Below are positions 15,187-23,134 of a stretch of DNA of 64,000 nt, one piece after another (position 1 is the stretch's first letter; every line of letters starts with the position of its first letter). The notes below the pieces were generated by a model. The model did not search any database. It had not been told where the DNA came from and was given only the letters and a program-made list of their open reading frames with translations. This stretch comes from a bacterium (GTDB lineage Bacteria > Patescibacteria > Paceibacteria > UBA9973 > UBA6065), in NCBI GenBank assembly GCA_030680695.1, contig JAUXUT010000149.1:62001-126000 (forward strand), written 5' to 3'. The position numbers were made by a program, and so were the translations under genes.

Positions 15187-15463
15187 CTGTGGAAAACCCG
15201 AGAGGTGGTTAAGGAAGTTAACCGATATCGGTAAAGCTCGTTAACCAGAACTGGTTAACTTTGTTAACACACAAAAGAAAGAGAAAGATAGAGAAACTTA
15301 GTATTAGGCGGAGGGTGTGGATAAAGTGGTTTAGTAAGTAGACTAGTCTAAAATTCAGACCACTCTTGGTCTATTAAGTAGACCGCAAGTGGTCTACAAG
15401 GTAGACATACAAAATCTAGGAAACAAAGGGAAACCTAGTATTAGGGTTCAGGTGTGGATAAAG
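15187..15463. other. Origin-like region with DnaA boxes and iterons
   Basis: Two perfect DnaA boxes (TGTGGATAA, reverse complement of TTATCCACA) lie at 15316-15324 and 15453-15461, each inside a ~36-bp direct repeat of the form GAAACyTAGTATTAGG...GTGTGGATAAAG (15291-15326 and 15429-15463). Between and beside them are several GTTAAC half-sites (15206-15270, including GTTAACCAG-AA-CTGGTTAAC) and seven (G)TAGACC/GGTCTA(C) units in both orientations (15338-15406). This density of inverted and direct repeats is typical of plasmid or phage origins. Replication function is inferred. Confidence 0.6.
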
Positions 15464-15776
15464 GGTCAAAAGCGACGATCTCTTTCCTCAACTTTTCAAA
15501 GTCCCTGAACACACGGTTGTATATTCTAATCACTTTTCTTTTGTGCTTCTTGGTATCAGAACTCTCAAGAAAATCGACGAGGTCATCGTCGATGAAGGAA
15601 GCTAAAGAAATGTACGAACCTACCAGTAGCCTGATCCGCTCCTTGATCGCCATTTTCAGATGCTGTTTGGATTCAGGCAACTTCGAGATACGGTTAAAGT
15701 GAGTAGGGCCTGTCGGCTCATGATATTTGAAATGCTTGCTCGTATTTATTATTGCTTCGATGTCATCATCTTTCAC
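15441..15776 (-). CDS. Hypothetical helical protein (111 aa)
   Basis: This is a soluble, highly charged, mostly helical protein (KMAIKERIRLLVGSYISLAS, KVIRIYNRVFRDFEKLRKEI). I recognise no family. Its stop codon lies inside the second DnaA-box repeat, so it ends at the origin-like region. Position next to the origin and recombinase could suggest a replication or copy-control role, but nothing in the sequence demonstrates it. Confidence 0.55.
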   Translation of the reverse strand: MKDDDIEAIINTSKHFKYHEPTGPTHFNRISKLPESKQHLKMAIKERIRLLVGSYISLASFIDDDLVDFLESSDTKKHKRKVIRIYNRVFRDFEKLRKEIVAFDPLSTPEP

Positions 15777-15825
15777 ATCCTAATGGATGACGCTGACGCT
15801 ATTAATTGTCTAGGTTGTATTAGAT

Positions 15826-15863
15826 ATAAAAAAGGAACCCTCAAGCTTGTGGCCTGAGGGTTC
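15826..15863 (-). terminator. Intrinsic terminator (minus strand)
   Basis: GAACCCTCA (15835-15843) pairs with TGAGGGTTC (15855-15863), and the minus strand continues into a run of six T's. It follows the 73-aa gene at 15993-16214 by about 130 bases. Confidence 0.75.
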
Positions 15864-15992
15864 ACGGAGAGGTAGGGTTCTTATTCTCTTAGACTTGTCT
15901 TTTGTGGATCAGCCGAAGCGGATCAACTACTAACAAATCGGAATTATCCCTTTATGAAAAGCGGATGCTTTTCAACCTTGTCCGTTGTGTGA

Positions 15993-16214
15993 CTACTTGA
16001 TCGAGTCGAGTTCGGCCATCGTTTTATCGAAGGCGTCCTTGATCATGATCTTCGCGAATTCAGCCAGTTCGGGAGCGGGAATGCCGAGGTTCTTGGCCTC
16101 GTTGGCGATCTCGCGCTTGATCTCTTTCGAGTTCAGGCGGATGCCATCTTGACCCATCTTCCTCTGCAATGCGAGCATTGCGATCTGACCGATTCTTTCT
16201 GTGCTGAGTGACAT
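15993..16214 (-). CDS. Small conserved-looking protein (73 aa)
   Basis: This is a 73-residue amphipathic helical protein (MSLSTERIGQIAMLALQRKM, then two charged helices). No family name can be assigned, although short proteins with this opening seem common in CPR genomes. It has a good Shine-Dalgarno (GGAGA, about 8 bases upstream), a consensus promoter and a terminator. It is therefore a well-expressed single-gene unit of the element, perhaps a small regulator. Confidence 0.75.
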   Translation of the reverse strand: MSLSTERIGQIAMLALQRKMGQDGIRLNSKEIKREIANEAKNLGIPAPELAEFAKIMIKDAFDKTMAELDSIK

Positions 16215-16294
16215 AATGTATGTCTCCTTTCAATGAACTAACATGCCTTTGCGTAAGGCAACCGGTTGATTACTAGGATTTCATCAACAGGTAC

Positions 16295-16323
16295 AGTATA
16301 TCACCTCTTATCACTCTTGTCAA
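16295..16323 (-). promoter_or_regulatory. Consensus sigma-70 promoter for the 73-aa gene
   Basis: On the minus strand TTGACA (16318-16323) and TATACT (16295-16300) are 17 bases apart. Transcription would start near 16288 and give a ~75-base leader before the start at 16214. Confidence 0.8.
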
Positions 16324-16448
16324 GAGCTAAAATTCGTGTTGTTGGTTACCGACTACACAAAAAATTGAATGTAAGCTAGGGTACAAAATGCCCCTCAAAA
16401 GGCTTCAAAAAGGTCGAAGAAACTGCTAAAATAGCAATAATTATGTAA

Positions 16449-16748
16449 ATACCTCCTACTGGATTTTATTACCACTACAAACACGATCCGAATGGTCCAT
16501 TCAACGACTATTCTTATGAGGTGATTGGCACTGCTCGTCACACAGAGGAAAAGACGTTCACTGTGCTGTATCGACCTCTATACGAAAATGATTGGTTCAA
16601 ACCTGCTACCTACCAAGCAAGGCCGCTAGAAATGTTCAACGAAAGTGTCACGAAAGATGGCAAGGCGATTCCTCGTTTTCAGCAGATAACCGATCCAGAG
16701 TTAATTGCAAAACTCGAAAAGATGCGAGATCAAATTTATGGAAAATAA
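16449..16748 (+). CDS. DUF1653 protein with a disrupted or unusual start
   Basis: The translated block GFYYHYKHDPNGPFNDYSYE, VIGTARHTEE, LYRPLYEND, ARPLEMFNESV and GKAIPRFQQI matches the DUF1653 pattern (YxHYKGxxYxVxGxARHxE ... VRPLxMFxExV). The frame is open from 16449, but the only in-frame conventional start is the GTG at 16521, which would delete the first quarter of the domain. The upstream ATG at 16443 is followed immediately by TAA in the same frame. Either an ATA/ATT start is used or a small indel removed the start. It overlaps the next gene by 11 bases. Confidence 0.65.
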   Translation: MPPTGFYYHYKHDPNGPFNDYSYEVIGTARHTEEKTFTVLYRPLYENDWFKPATYQARPLEMFNESVTKDGKAIPRFQQITDPELIAKLEKMRDQIYGK

Positions 16749-17289
16749 TAAAGAGCAAAATATAAAAATACTAAAAGCAATTCCAGAAGACGCTCTGGGT
16801 ATTACGACTGTTCTATATAAAACCTGGCTCGATACATATCCAAACGAAGAAATTGGCATCACCAAGGAAGATGTTGAGGAAAGTTATAAAGACCACTTCA
16901 TGGAGGAGCGAGTGAAAAAGCAACAGGAGAATATTGCAAATGCTCCAGCGAATCAACTGCGACTTGTTGCAAAATCTGGTGATCAGATTGTTGGAGTCTC
17001 AACGATGATTCGTAATGAAAATAATAATCAGCTAAGGACAATTTATGTTCTCCCTGAATTTCAAGGAAGGGGCATCGGTCAAATGTTGTGGAAAGAAGCG
17101 CAAAAGTTTTGTGATTCGACAAAAGATACTATTGTTCAAGTTGCTACCTACAACAAAAATGCCATATCTTTTTACGAAAAATTAGGTTTTACAGATACTG
17201 GTAAAAGATGGTCCGATGATAAATGGAAGATGAAGAGTGGTGCAACTATTCCAGAAATGGAGCTAATCATAAAAGTAAATAATTTATAA
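16738..17289 (+). CDS. GNAT-family N-acetyltransferase
   Basis: The enzyme would transfer an acetyl group from acetyl-CoA to an amine. It has 183 residues from the ATG at 16738. The acetyl-CoA loop reads LPEFQGRGIGQMLW (motif A, Q/RxxGxG/A), preceded by VGVSTMIRNENNNQLRTIYV (beta-4) and followed by NAISFYEKLGF (motif B). The substrate is unknown. The gene overlaps the DUF1653 gene and lies 4 bases before the next, in a packed plus-strand run of cargo genes between the recombinase and terminase blocks. Confidence 0.9.
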   Translation: MENNKEQNIKILKAIPEDALGITTVLYKTWLDTYPNEEIGITKEDVEESYKDHFMEERVKKQQENIANAPANQLRLVAKSGDQIVGVSTMIRNENNNQLRTIYVLPEFQGRGIGQMLWKEAQKFCDSTKDTIVQVATYNKNAISFYEKLGFTDTGKRWSDDKWKMKSGATIPEMELIIKVNNL

Positions 17290-17293
17290 ACGT

Positions 17294-18646
17294 ATGCCCT
17301 TAATGACTTATGACGAATATCAAAAGAATCGACACAAAACTCCCTATCTTCTTACGATAAGAGCGGGTTCAAATTTTCTCTATTATTTTGGAGAACGCCA
17401 CTCATTTAATCCAGAAGACACCCAATGGGTTGAAGAAAAAGAATTTTGGGACAAGTTTTTGTCTGACACAGAAAATCAGAAAAGAATCGTCTTTGTTGAA
17501 GGCGGTAAGCGACCAGATGAAGTAGACGAAAAACAATCGATTCTCAAACATGGTGGAATGGGTCTCACGACATATTTCGCACATCAAGCAGGCATAGAGA
17601 CATATTCACCTGAACCAGATGAAAAATGGGAACGCTCTGAACTGGAAAAAGAATTTACGAGAGAACAAATCCAGTGCTATTACTTCTCTCGTGTCGTTCA
17701 TCAATGGGGTCGCAAGCAAAATCCAAAACCAGTATTTGAAGAATATATAACACACTTTCTAGAGGGTGATAAAAAAGAAAGTGGGTGGAGTGATTTTGAT
17801 TTCTCACTTGAATCAATGAAGAAGATTTATGTCGATATTTTTCATACTGCTTTTAATGAGAATAATACTGATTTTTTCTATAGTGTAGTTAATCCTGTCG
17901 AGCTGAAGACGATTGTTAACAAAGTATCTCGCGCCTCAAGCGAAATACGCGATAAATATATCGTTGGAAAAATAGAGGAATATATCAAACAAGAATACTC
18001 AATCTTCGCTCAATACGGATGCAGCCACGTTGTAATGCAGGAACCTCTATTAAAGGAAATTTTTTCAGAGTCTCAAAAAGATTGGTCAGACTACTACAAG
18101 GCAACCAAAGCAAAACCTCCACGCCCCTTGTTGGTGAAGGCGTTTGAATATGTTGCCGAGAAAAATAAGGCAATCGATATTGGCGGTGGTGCACTCAACG
18201 ATACGAAGTATCTTCTTAAACAAGGCTTTGATGTTACCGTGATCGATAAAAGCCCTCTCATGGAACAAGAGGCTAAGAATATTCCGAGTGACAGGCTGCA
18301 TGCTTTCACTGTCGGGTTTGAAGATTTCGATTTTTTAGAGAATGAATATGATCTCGCGTCCGCAATGTATGCTTTGCCATTTATTGATCCCGCTCATTTC
18401 GATTCCATCTTTACCAAAATAAAAAGTTCTCTCAAGACAGGTGGCATATTCTGCGGTCAGTTTTTTGGAGAGCGTGATGAGTGGTCAACGAATCCAAAAA
18501 TGACTTTTCACACAAAAGAGCAAGCGGAAAATCTACTCAGCGATTTAGAGATCATTTCTTTCAAGGAAGAAGAAAAGGAAGATAAAACAGCCAAGGGCGA
18601 TATGAAGCATTGGCATATCTTTCACATAATCGCTCGGAAAAAATAA
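17294..18646 (+). CDS. Fusion: TIKI/TraB-like N-terminal domain plus SAM methyltransferase
   Basis: The product has 450 residues in two parts. The N-terminal ~250 residues have FLYYFGERHSFNPED, IVFVEGGKRPDE and GGMGLTTYFAHQAGIETYSPEP, an arrangement of conserved Glu/His residues reminiscent of TraB/TIKI or erythromycin-esterase-like proteins; this is tentative. The C-terminal ~180 residues are a clear methyltransferase of the TehB/UbiE kind: AIDIGGGALNDTKYLLKQGF (motif I), VTVIDKSP, then YDLASAMYALPFI. The fusion suggests two steps on one small molecule, or a detoxification or immunity enzyme. The next start is one base after its stop. Confidence 0.7.
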   Translation: MPLMTYDEYQKNRHKTPYLLTIRAGSNFLYYFGERHSFNPEDTQWVEEKEFWDKFLSDTENQKRIVFVEGGKRPDEVDEKQSILKHGGMGLTTYFAHQAGIETYSPEPDEKWERSELEKEFTREQIQCYYFSRVVHQWGRKQNPKPVFEEYITHFLEGDKKESGWSDFDFSLESMKKIYVDIFHTAFNENNTDFFYSVVNPVELKTIVNKVSRASSEIRDKYIVGKIEEYIKQEYSIFAQYGCSHVVMQEPLLKEIFSESQKDWSDYYKATKAKPPRPLLVKAFEYVAEKNKAIDIGGGALNDTKYLLKQGFDVTVIDKSPLMEQEAKNIPSDRLHAFTVGFEDFDFLENEYDLASAMYALPFIDPAHFDSIFTKIKSSLKTGGIFCGQFFGERDEWSTNPKMTFHTKEQAENLLSDLEIISFKEEEKEDKTAKGDMKHWHIFHIIARKK

Positions 18647-18647
18647 T

Positions 18648-19635
18648 ATGGAAGCCATTTTACAAAAAATAACAGATCAATACGGACTTCGACTACAGCA
18701 TCTACAAAAAGTAGACCAAGGTTTTTTGACTGATAATCATATCCATCACGGATGGAGCGACCAAGTATTTTTTAAAGAAGTACAGGTTTAAAAATGTAGA
18801 GAAAATTAAGGAAATCCATTCCGTTAAGAAATATTTCTCAGACGGAGGGATTTCTGTCATCATGCCGATTAACACGAAAGACGGGAATAGCTTCTTCGAA
18901 CTAGAGGAAAGCTTTTATGCTCTATTTCCTTTTATCGATGATCGGCAAATGCAAGGCGAACAAATTACAAACAAAGCGGTTATCTCCTTGGCTGAAACCT
19001 TGGCAAGAATGCACCTCTTGGGTCGGGATGCCAAAATACCAGTAAGTGATTCTTTCAAGATGTGGGACAGGCAAAAGAGACTATCTGCCATTGAACAGAT
19101 TTTGGAGAAGATAAGCCAAATAAAAAATAAATCCGATTTTGATATTCGAGCCGAAAAGAACATTCTTTTCAAGAAAAATATTATTGAGTCGAAAAAAGAG
19201 GAGTATGAAAACTTGAAATTCAATAATGATCACTTGATACATGGTGATTATATGATCCAAAATGTGTTCTTTGATGGAAACGATAATGTTTCCTACGTTT
19301 TTGATTTTGAGAAAACGCAATACGCACCGCGATTTTTCGAACTATTCCGAGCAATGATTTATAGTTCATTTTTCGATAAGGAAATTACTGAAGCAATGGT
19401 GGCGCGCACAAAGCTCTTTTTGGATTCGTATCTCGAAATATATCCCGCAACTAAAGAAGATCTCGTAGAGAATTTTGAGATGTATTATTTGAGATCAGCC
19501 CATTCCGTATGGGTAGAAGAAGAGCACTATTTGAGGAATAATGACAGAGTTGATGAGCTCCTGAAAAGTGACATCGTACGAGTTAATTATCTGACGAATA
19601 ATTTAGAAAGCCTGAAGCTATTTTTGTTTAAATAA
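18648..19635 (+). pseudogene. Phosphotransferase (APH-like kinase) with a single frameshift
   Basis: The first ~32 codons from the ATG at 18648 read MEAILQKITDQYGLRLQHLQ in frame 0. The continuation (ITDGATKYFLKKYRFKN...) is in the next frame, so one extra base lies near 18738-18748. The remaining ~295 residues have the APH/choline-kinase signature LIHGDYMIQNVFFDGNDN (Brenner motif HGDxxxxN) and YVFDFEKTQYAP (DFE metal site). Restored, the protein would be ~328 residues, normal for the family. It is either a recent pseudogene or a sequencing error; an ATG at 18862 could give an N-terminally truncated product. It sits in the cargo operon. Confidence 0.75.
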
Positions 19636-19636
19636 T

Positions 19637-19978
19637 ATGAAAACCTGGACTCTGCGATTTCGAGTGATAGATAAAAAGAACTTTGATGAGGTTAAGAACG
19701 GATCAAAGCCTATTGAAACTCGTGCCGCAACTGTGAAGTATCAACCAATTGAAGTTGGCGACACACTTCTCTTTGTTTGCGGAAAGGAACGTCTAGAGAA
19801 AAAGATTACCAAGAAGCATCACTTTGGAAGTATTGATGCAATGATTAAGAAGATTCCTTACAAGGAAATTATGCCTTCTGTGGAATCTGTCGAGGAAATG
19901 AAGAAGGCTTATTCCTCATATTCTGGATACGATGAAAAGATAAAGGAGTTTGGCATTTTCGCCTTTGAACTTGAATAA
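19637..19978 (+). CDS. ASCH-domain protein
   Basis: This 113-residue protein is a full-length ASCH domain: it opens KTWTLRFRVIDKKNFDEV, then KPIETRAATVKYQPIEVGD, LLFVCGKERLEKKI, and closes with GYDEKIKEFGIFAFELE. The fold resembles PUA and is thought to bind RNA or modified nucleotides; some members are amidohydrolases. It starts one base after the kinase stop and ends 4 bases before the next gene. No signal or membrane segment is seen. Confidence 0.88.
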   Translation: MKTWTLRFRVIDKKNFDEVKNGSKPIETRAATVKYQPIEVGDTLLFVCGKERLEKKITKKHHFGSIDAMIKKIPYKEIMPSVESVEEMKKAYSSYSGYDEKIKEFGIFAFELE

Positions 19979-19982
19979 ACAT

Positions 19983-20642
19983 ATGAATGTTATTGAATCT
20001 GTAAAAAAGCTAAATTTTCCTTCAGATGAATATATTGTCGTCGGCACCGGCATCATGGCCGTACTCGGTTTGAAAGAGTCTCATGATATCGATATTGTCG
20101 TGTCACCTAGACTGTTTGAGCTGTCAAAATCTAATGGCTGGCTAGAAACGCCATATACCTATCCAGATAAAATCGGTCAGATCTATCTGAAAAAAGATGA
20201 TATGGAACTTTACCTCGATGTGAATTGTGGGCAGTTCAATCCAACGCTCAATGAACTTCTTTCAAGAAAGGAAGTATTCGACGATATAAACTTTATAAGT
20301 TTCGGTGACTTGTTGCGATTCAAAAAGGAATATAATCGACCAAAAGATGCCAAGGATATAGCTCTTATAGAAAAGCATCTTGCGGAACAGCTTAAGAAAG
20401 AAGGTTTTGCCAGTGTCTATGAATGGACAGATGTGCCTAACACAAAATATTCCGAACATGCTCACAAAGGTAAAGTCTCATTCTTCGTGATTCGCGGATC
20501 TGTGACATTTTCGGGAAATATAACCAAAACAGTAAGCACGGGAGAACGATTTGATGTTCCCGTCGGAGCAAATCACTTTGCTGTCGTTGGCCCTGAAGGT
20601 TGTGATTGGGTTGTTGGAGAAGAAGTTGAGGGAGATTCTTAG
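19983..20642 (+). CDS. Fusion: nucleotidyltransferase-like domain plus cupin
   Basis: The start is the ATG at 19983 (219 residues). Residues ~1-140 resemble a minimal nucleotidyltransferase: YIVVGTGIMAVLGLKESHDI, DIVVSP, then LYLDVNCG, with the paired acidic residues of the pol-beta superfamily and a DLLRFKKEYNRPKDAKDI helix as in nucleotidyltransferases of the AbiEii/DUF6036 kind. Residues ~150-219 are a cupin barrel (EHAHKGKVSFFVIRGSVTF, GERFDVPVGANHFAVV). The two modules usually occur apart. It ends the plus-strand cargo run and converges on terL one base away. Confidence 0.7.
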   Translation: MNVIESVKKLNFPSDEYIVVGTGIMAVLGLKESHDIDIVVSPRLFELSKSNGWLETPYTYPDKIGQIYLKKDDMELYLDVNCGQFNPTLNELLSRKEVFDDINFISFGDLLRFKKEYNRPKDAKDIALIEKHLAEQLKKEGFASVYEWTDVPNTKYSEHAHKGKVSFFVIRGSVTFSGNITKTVSTGERFDVPVGANHFAVVGPEGCDWVVGEEVEGDS

Positions 20643-20643
20643 C

Positions 20644-22740
20644 TCATATCCCAATATACGGAAACTGCGGTAAGTCATCCTCCCCAAAATCCTCCTGTTG
20701 CGTTGGCCTCTGAATAATTCTCTTGTCTTTGGCAATCGTCAGAGCAAGTGCGTCAGGAATGGATGAATCAATACCTTCTTCCATCAATGTCTCTCGGTCA
20801 GTCATCTTTCTCTTGCTGTTGGTATCGGTGTAAACCATGTAAAGCAAATCATCGAATAAATATCGCCCCACAAGCTTTCCGATTCGGAGCCATCCTGCCA
20901 ATTTTGAGTATGCTCTAGCCCAGTTGTCGGCAAACAAATTGTTCTCGAATTGAGGTTGCTCGTTCATCGTAATTCCATATCGCTGGCGGTTTCCATATTT
21001 GTTTACGTTGAAATGCCCGACCGCAAGCTGTCTCAACAAGTTACATAATTCCTGCCCTCGATCTACATTATCAATAAATATGTTCTCATCCGATATCGGC
21101 ACGTCATGTATCTTTGCGAGTTCGATAACTTTTAAAGCCATTGTTGTCGCATCTTGAATCGGCTCATGATACAAAACCTCGGCTGCATTCTCGCCTCTAA
21201 GCACGATAGTTGAGTGAGTCCTGTTCTTGTCAGCCAATACCACTCCCAATCTTTTGTCTCCAAAACACGAAACCCTTTCCTGATAGCTATCGTTCAATAG
21301 TCTTTCGTCAAAAAGTGCATGATAGCCTTTAGGTATATTCGATTCCTGATCCACGACACTTGATACGAGAATACAGAACGCATCCGAAAGGTCGTCGTGC
21401 TTTTCCGTACCGAATCCCACGAGTTGTTCAATCAGCTTCTCTGCACCATATCGGGGGAAGAGTACCGTGCCAGACTGAATATGGTGTGAGACGAGAGAAA
21501 GTCTTGCACGCTTGTCTGACCCTTGCGTTCTATACTCCTTCGCAGGAAAGTTCTCGGATTTCAGATGGTCGATGATTGATTTTTGGTATCCTACGTTCTC
21601 GATCCAAACATGGGCATTTCCGAGAGTTTTTGAAAGTGACTTAATCTTCTCGATCGTCTTCGGAAAATCCATTCTCTCGTTCACAAGATTAGGTAGAATA
21701 TAAATCTTCAACGCTTTCTTCCTGCCGTATATCTTTCCCGAAACCATCGCTGTGTAGTCCGCATTGTCCTTCTCGCTGATTGCAGGATCGATACCAGTCG
21801 CTGTAAATCTGCACGCATCACTTGGCAGAGAATCGTAATAGCGAATCCATTCAGGTCTGATCACCTGATCGTCATCGGCAATGATCTGAAGCATGTACTC
21901 TCGTTGCCATGCTTGGAGGCTTGGTACGGATTTTCGTAATGTCTCAACTTCGGCGTCCGTTCTATACTTGTCTTTCCATAATGGCTGATTGTTCTCGTCG
22001 AGGAAGGGGTACGCCTTTGCAATGCCGTCCATGCGACCTTCTAGAATAGCCTTCTTCAATCGCATGATAATCGAGTCATTGTGGAGCTTCGTACCAATAA
22101 CAATAAGTCTCGTGTCCTTGTCTCCCAATGGAATAATATCTCCCATGAGCCAGTTGAACATTTTGTCTCGGCTTTCCTGCGTTTTCACGATATCCAAATC
22201 TTCCAAGTCATCTGCGATGATAAGATCGGGTCTGTGAGCACCGTGCTTGATTCCACGAATCGAGTTGTCGATAGAGGCTACCGTTACTCTTGCTCCGTAC
22301 TTAGGAAGTACGATCGACACTGCACGCCATTCATCATTAGGTTCCTCGAATGGTCCGAGGTCTAATCTTAGAAGTCTGTTATGTTCAAGTTCCAGTTTAA
22401 TGTTCGCCAAGTACTGCCTTGCTTGGCTTTCGGTCTTTGCAATAATCAAAACAAATTTCCTTTGCTGCATTCCAAGAATAGACCAGATGGCGTAGGAAGT
22501 ACCCATGATAGTGGTCTTGCCCGATCCTCGAAAGGCTTCGATGACCATAGTCTTGTGAGTTGCCTCTGTCAGCTCAAATAATTCCTTATGAAATTGCGCT
22601 GTTTTGTATTTAACATAATGCGAGAAGTAGATATGGAAGAACCAGTAATGACATGCTCTGGTCGTCGCACGTCTTACTCGCTGATTCTTCACGATCTCAT
22701 CAATCTTCTCAGCCGATACTTCGGAGTCGTGGTTATGCAT
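20644..22740 (-). CDS. terL: Terminase large subunit with an extra C-terminal nuclease-like domain
   Basis: TerL cuts and pumps phage DNA into capsids. The 698-residue protein has Walker A FRGSGKTT (70-77), Walker B LIIADDLED (173-181), a coupling motif VIGTKLH, and the RNase H-fold nuclease with GIDPAIS (316-322) and HDDLSDAF (448-455). A normal TerL ends near residue 470. Here ~210 more residues follow that again look like an RNase H nuclease: GVVLADKN (499-506), IFIDNVD (554-560) and SIPDALALTI (660-669). All three acidic positions are kept. It overlaps terS by 8 bases. No portal or capsid gene is nearby. Confidence 0.92.
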   Translation of the reverse strand: MHNHDSEVSAEKIDEIVKNQRVRRATTRACHYWFFHIYFSHYVKYKTAQFHKELFELTEATHKTMVIEAFRGSGKTTIMGTSYAIWSILGMQQRKFVLIIAKTESQARQYLANIKLELEHNRLLRLDLGPFEEPNDEWRAVSIVLPKYGARVTVASIDNSIRGIKHGAHRPDLIIADDLEDLDIVKTQESRDKMFNWLMGDIIPLGDKDTRLIVIGTKLHNDSIIMRLKKAILEGRMDGIAKAYPFLDENNQPLWKDKYRTDAEVETLRKSVPSLQAWQREYMLQIIADDDQVIRPEWIRYYDSLPSDACRFTATGIDPAISEKDNADYTAMVSGKIYGRKKALKIYILPNLVNERMDFPKTIEKIKSLSKTLGNAHVWIENVGYQKSIIDHLKSENFPAKEYRTQGSDKRARLSLVSHHIQSGTVLFPRYGAEKLIEQLVGFGTEKHDDLSDAFCILVSSVVDQESNIPKGYHALFDERLLNDSYQERVSCFGDKRLGVVLADKNRTHSTIVLRGENAAEVLYHEPIQDATTMALKVIELAKIHDVPISDENIFIDNVDRGQELCNLLRQLAVGHFNVNKYGNRQRYGITMNEQPQFENNLFADNWARAYSKLAGWLRIGKLVGRYLFDDLLYMVYTDTNSKRKMTDRETLMEEGIDSSIPDALALTIAKDKRIIQRPTQQEDFGEDDLPQFPYIGI

Positions 22741-23134
22741 GTTCTGTGACGGTTAGACCGAGAGCTTCACGAACCATCTTTTCTTCCTGTGGTGTGAGTG
22801 CTTCTTCCTCTGCGGTCTTGGTGGTAAGTTCGACCTTGTTTCGATACTTAGGGTGATGCTGACGAAGCCAGAGTTGGATAGCTGGGAAGTTTTTCTCTTT
22901 AATCAGAGTGATCAATTGTGATTCGCTCAAATCATTGATCATCTCCTCGCCATCCTGCATTGCCTCGTCAGTCGCTTTCTTGAATTTCTCATCGTCTCGT
23001 CGCCATCGGTAGTATGTGCTTCGCCCGATGTTCGATCGCTCGCAGGCGATCTGCACGATCGGTATCTTTCTTAGTTGTTCCAAGACAACTTTCTGCTCTA
23101 CCTTGTTCCTTTTTAGAGTTGATTCTCTTTTCAT
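22733..23134 (-). CDS. terS: Terminase small subunit-like HTH protein
   Basis: The start is the ATG at 23134, whose ATGA overlaps the methyltransferase stop. The 133-residue protein has an N-terminal helix-turn-helix (QLRKIPIVQIACERSNIGRS then TYYRWRRDDEKF) typical of phBC6A51-type small terminases. Next come the helix EMINDLSESQLITLIKEKNF and PAIQLWLRQHHPKYRNK, the oligomerisation region. Small terminases recognise packaging sites. It overlaps terL by 8 bases, as expected for a TerS-TerL pair. Confidence 0.85.
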   Translation of the reverse strand: MKRESTLKRNKVEQKVVLEQLRKIPIVQIACERSNIGRSTYYRWRRDDEKFKKATDEAMQDGEEMINDLSESQLITLIKEKNFPAIQLWLRQHHPKYRNKVELTTKTAEEEALTPQEEKMVREALGLTVTEHA

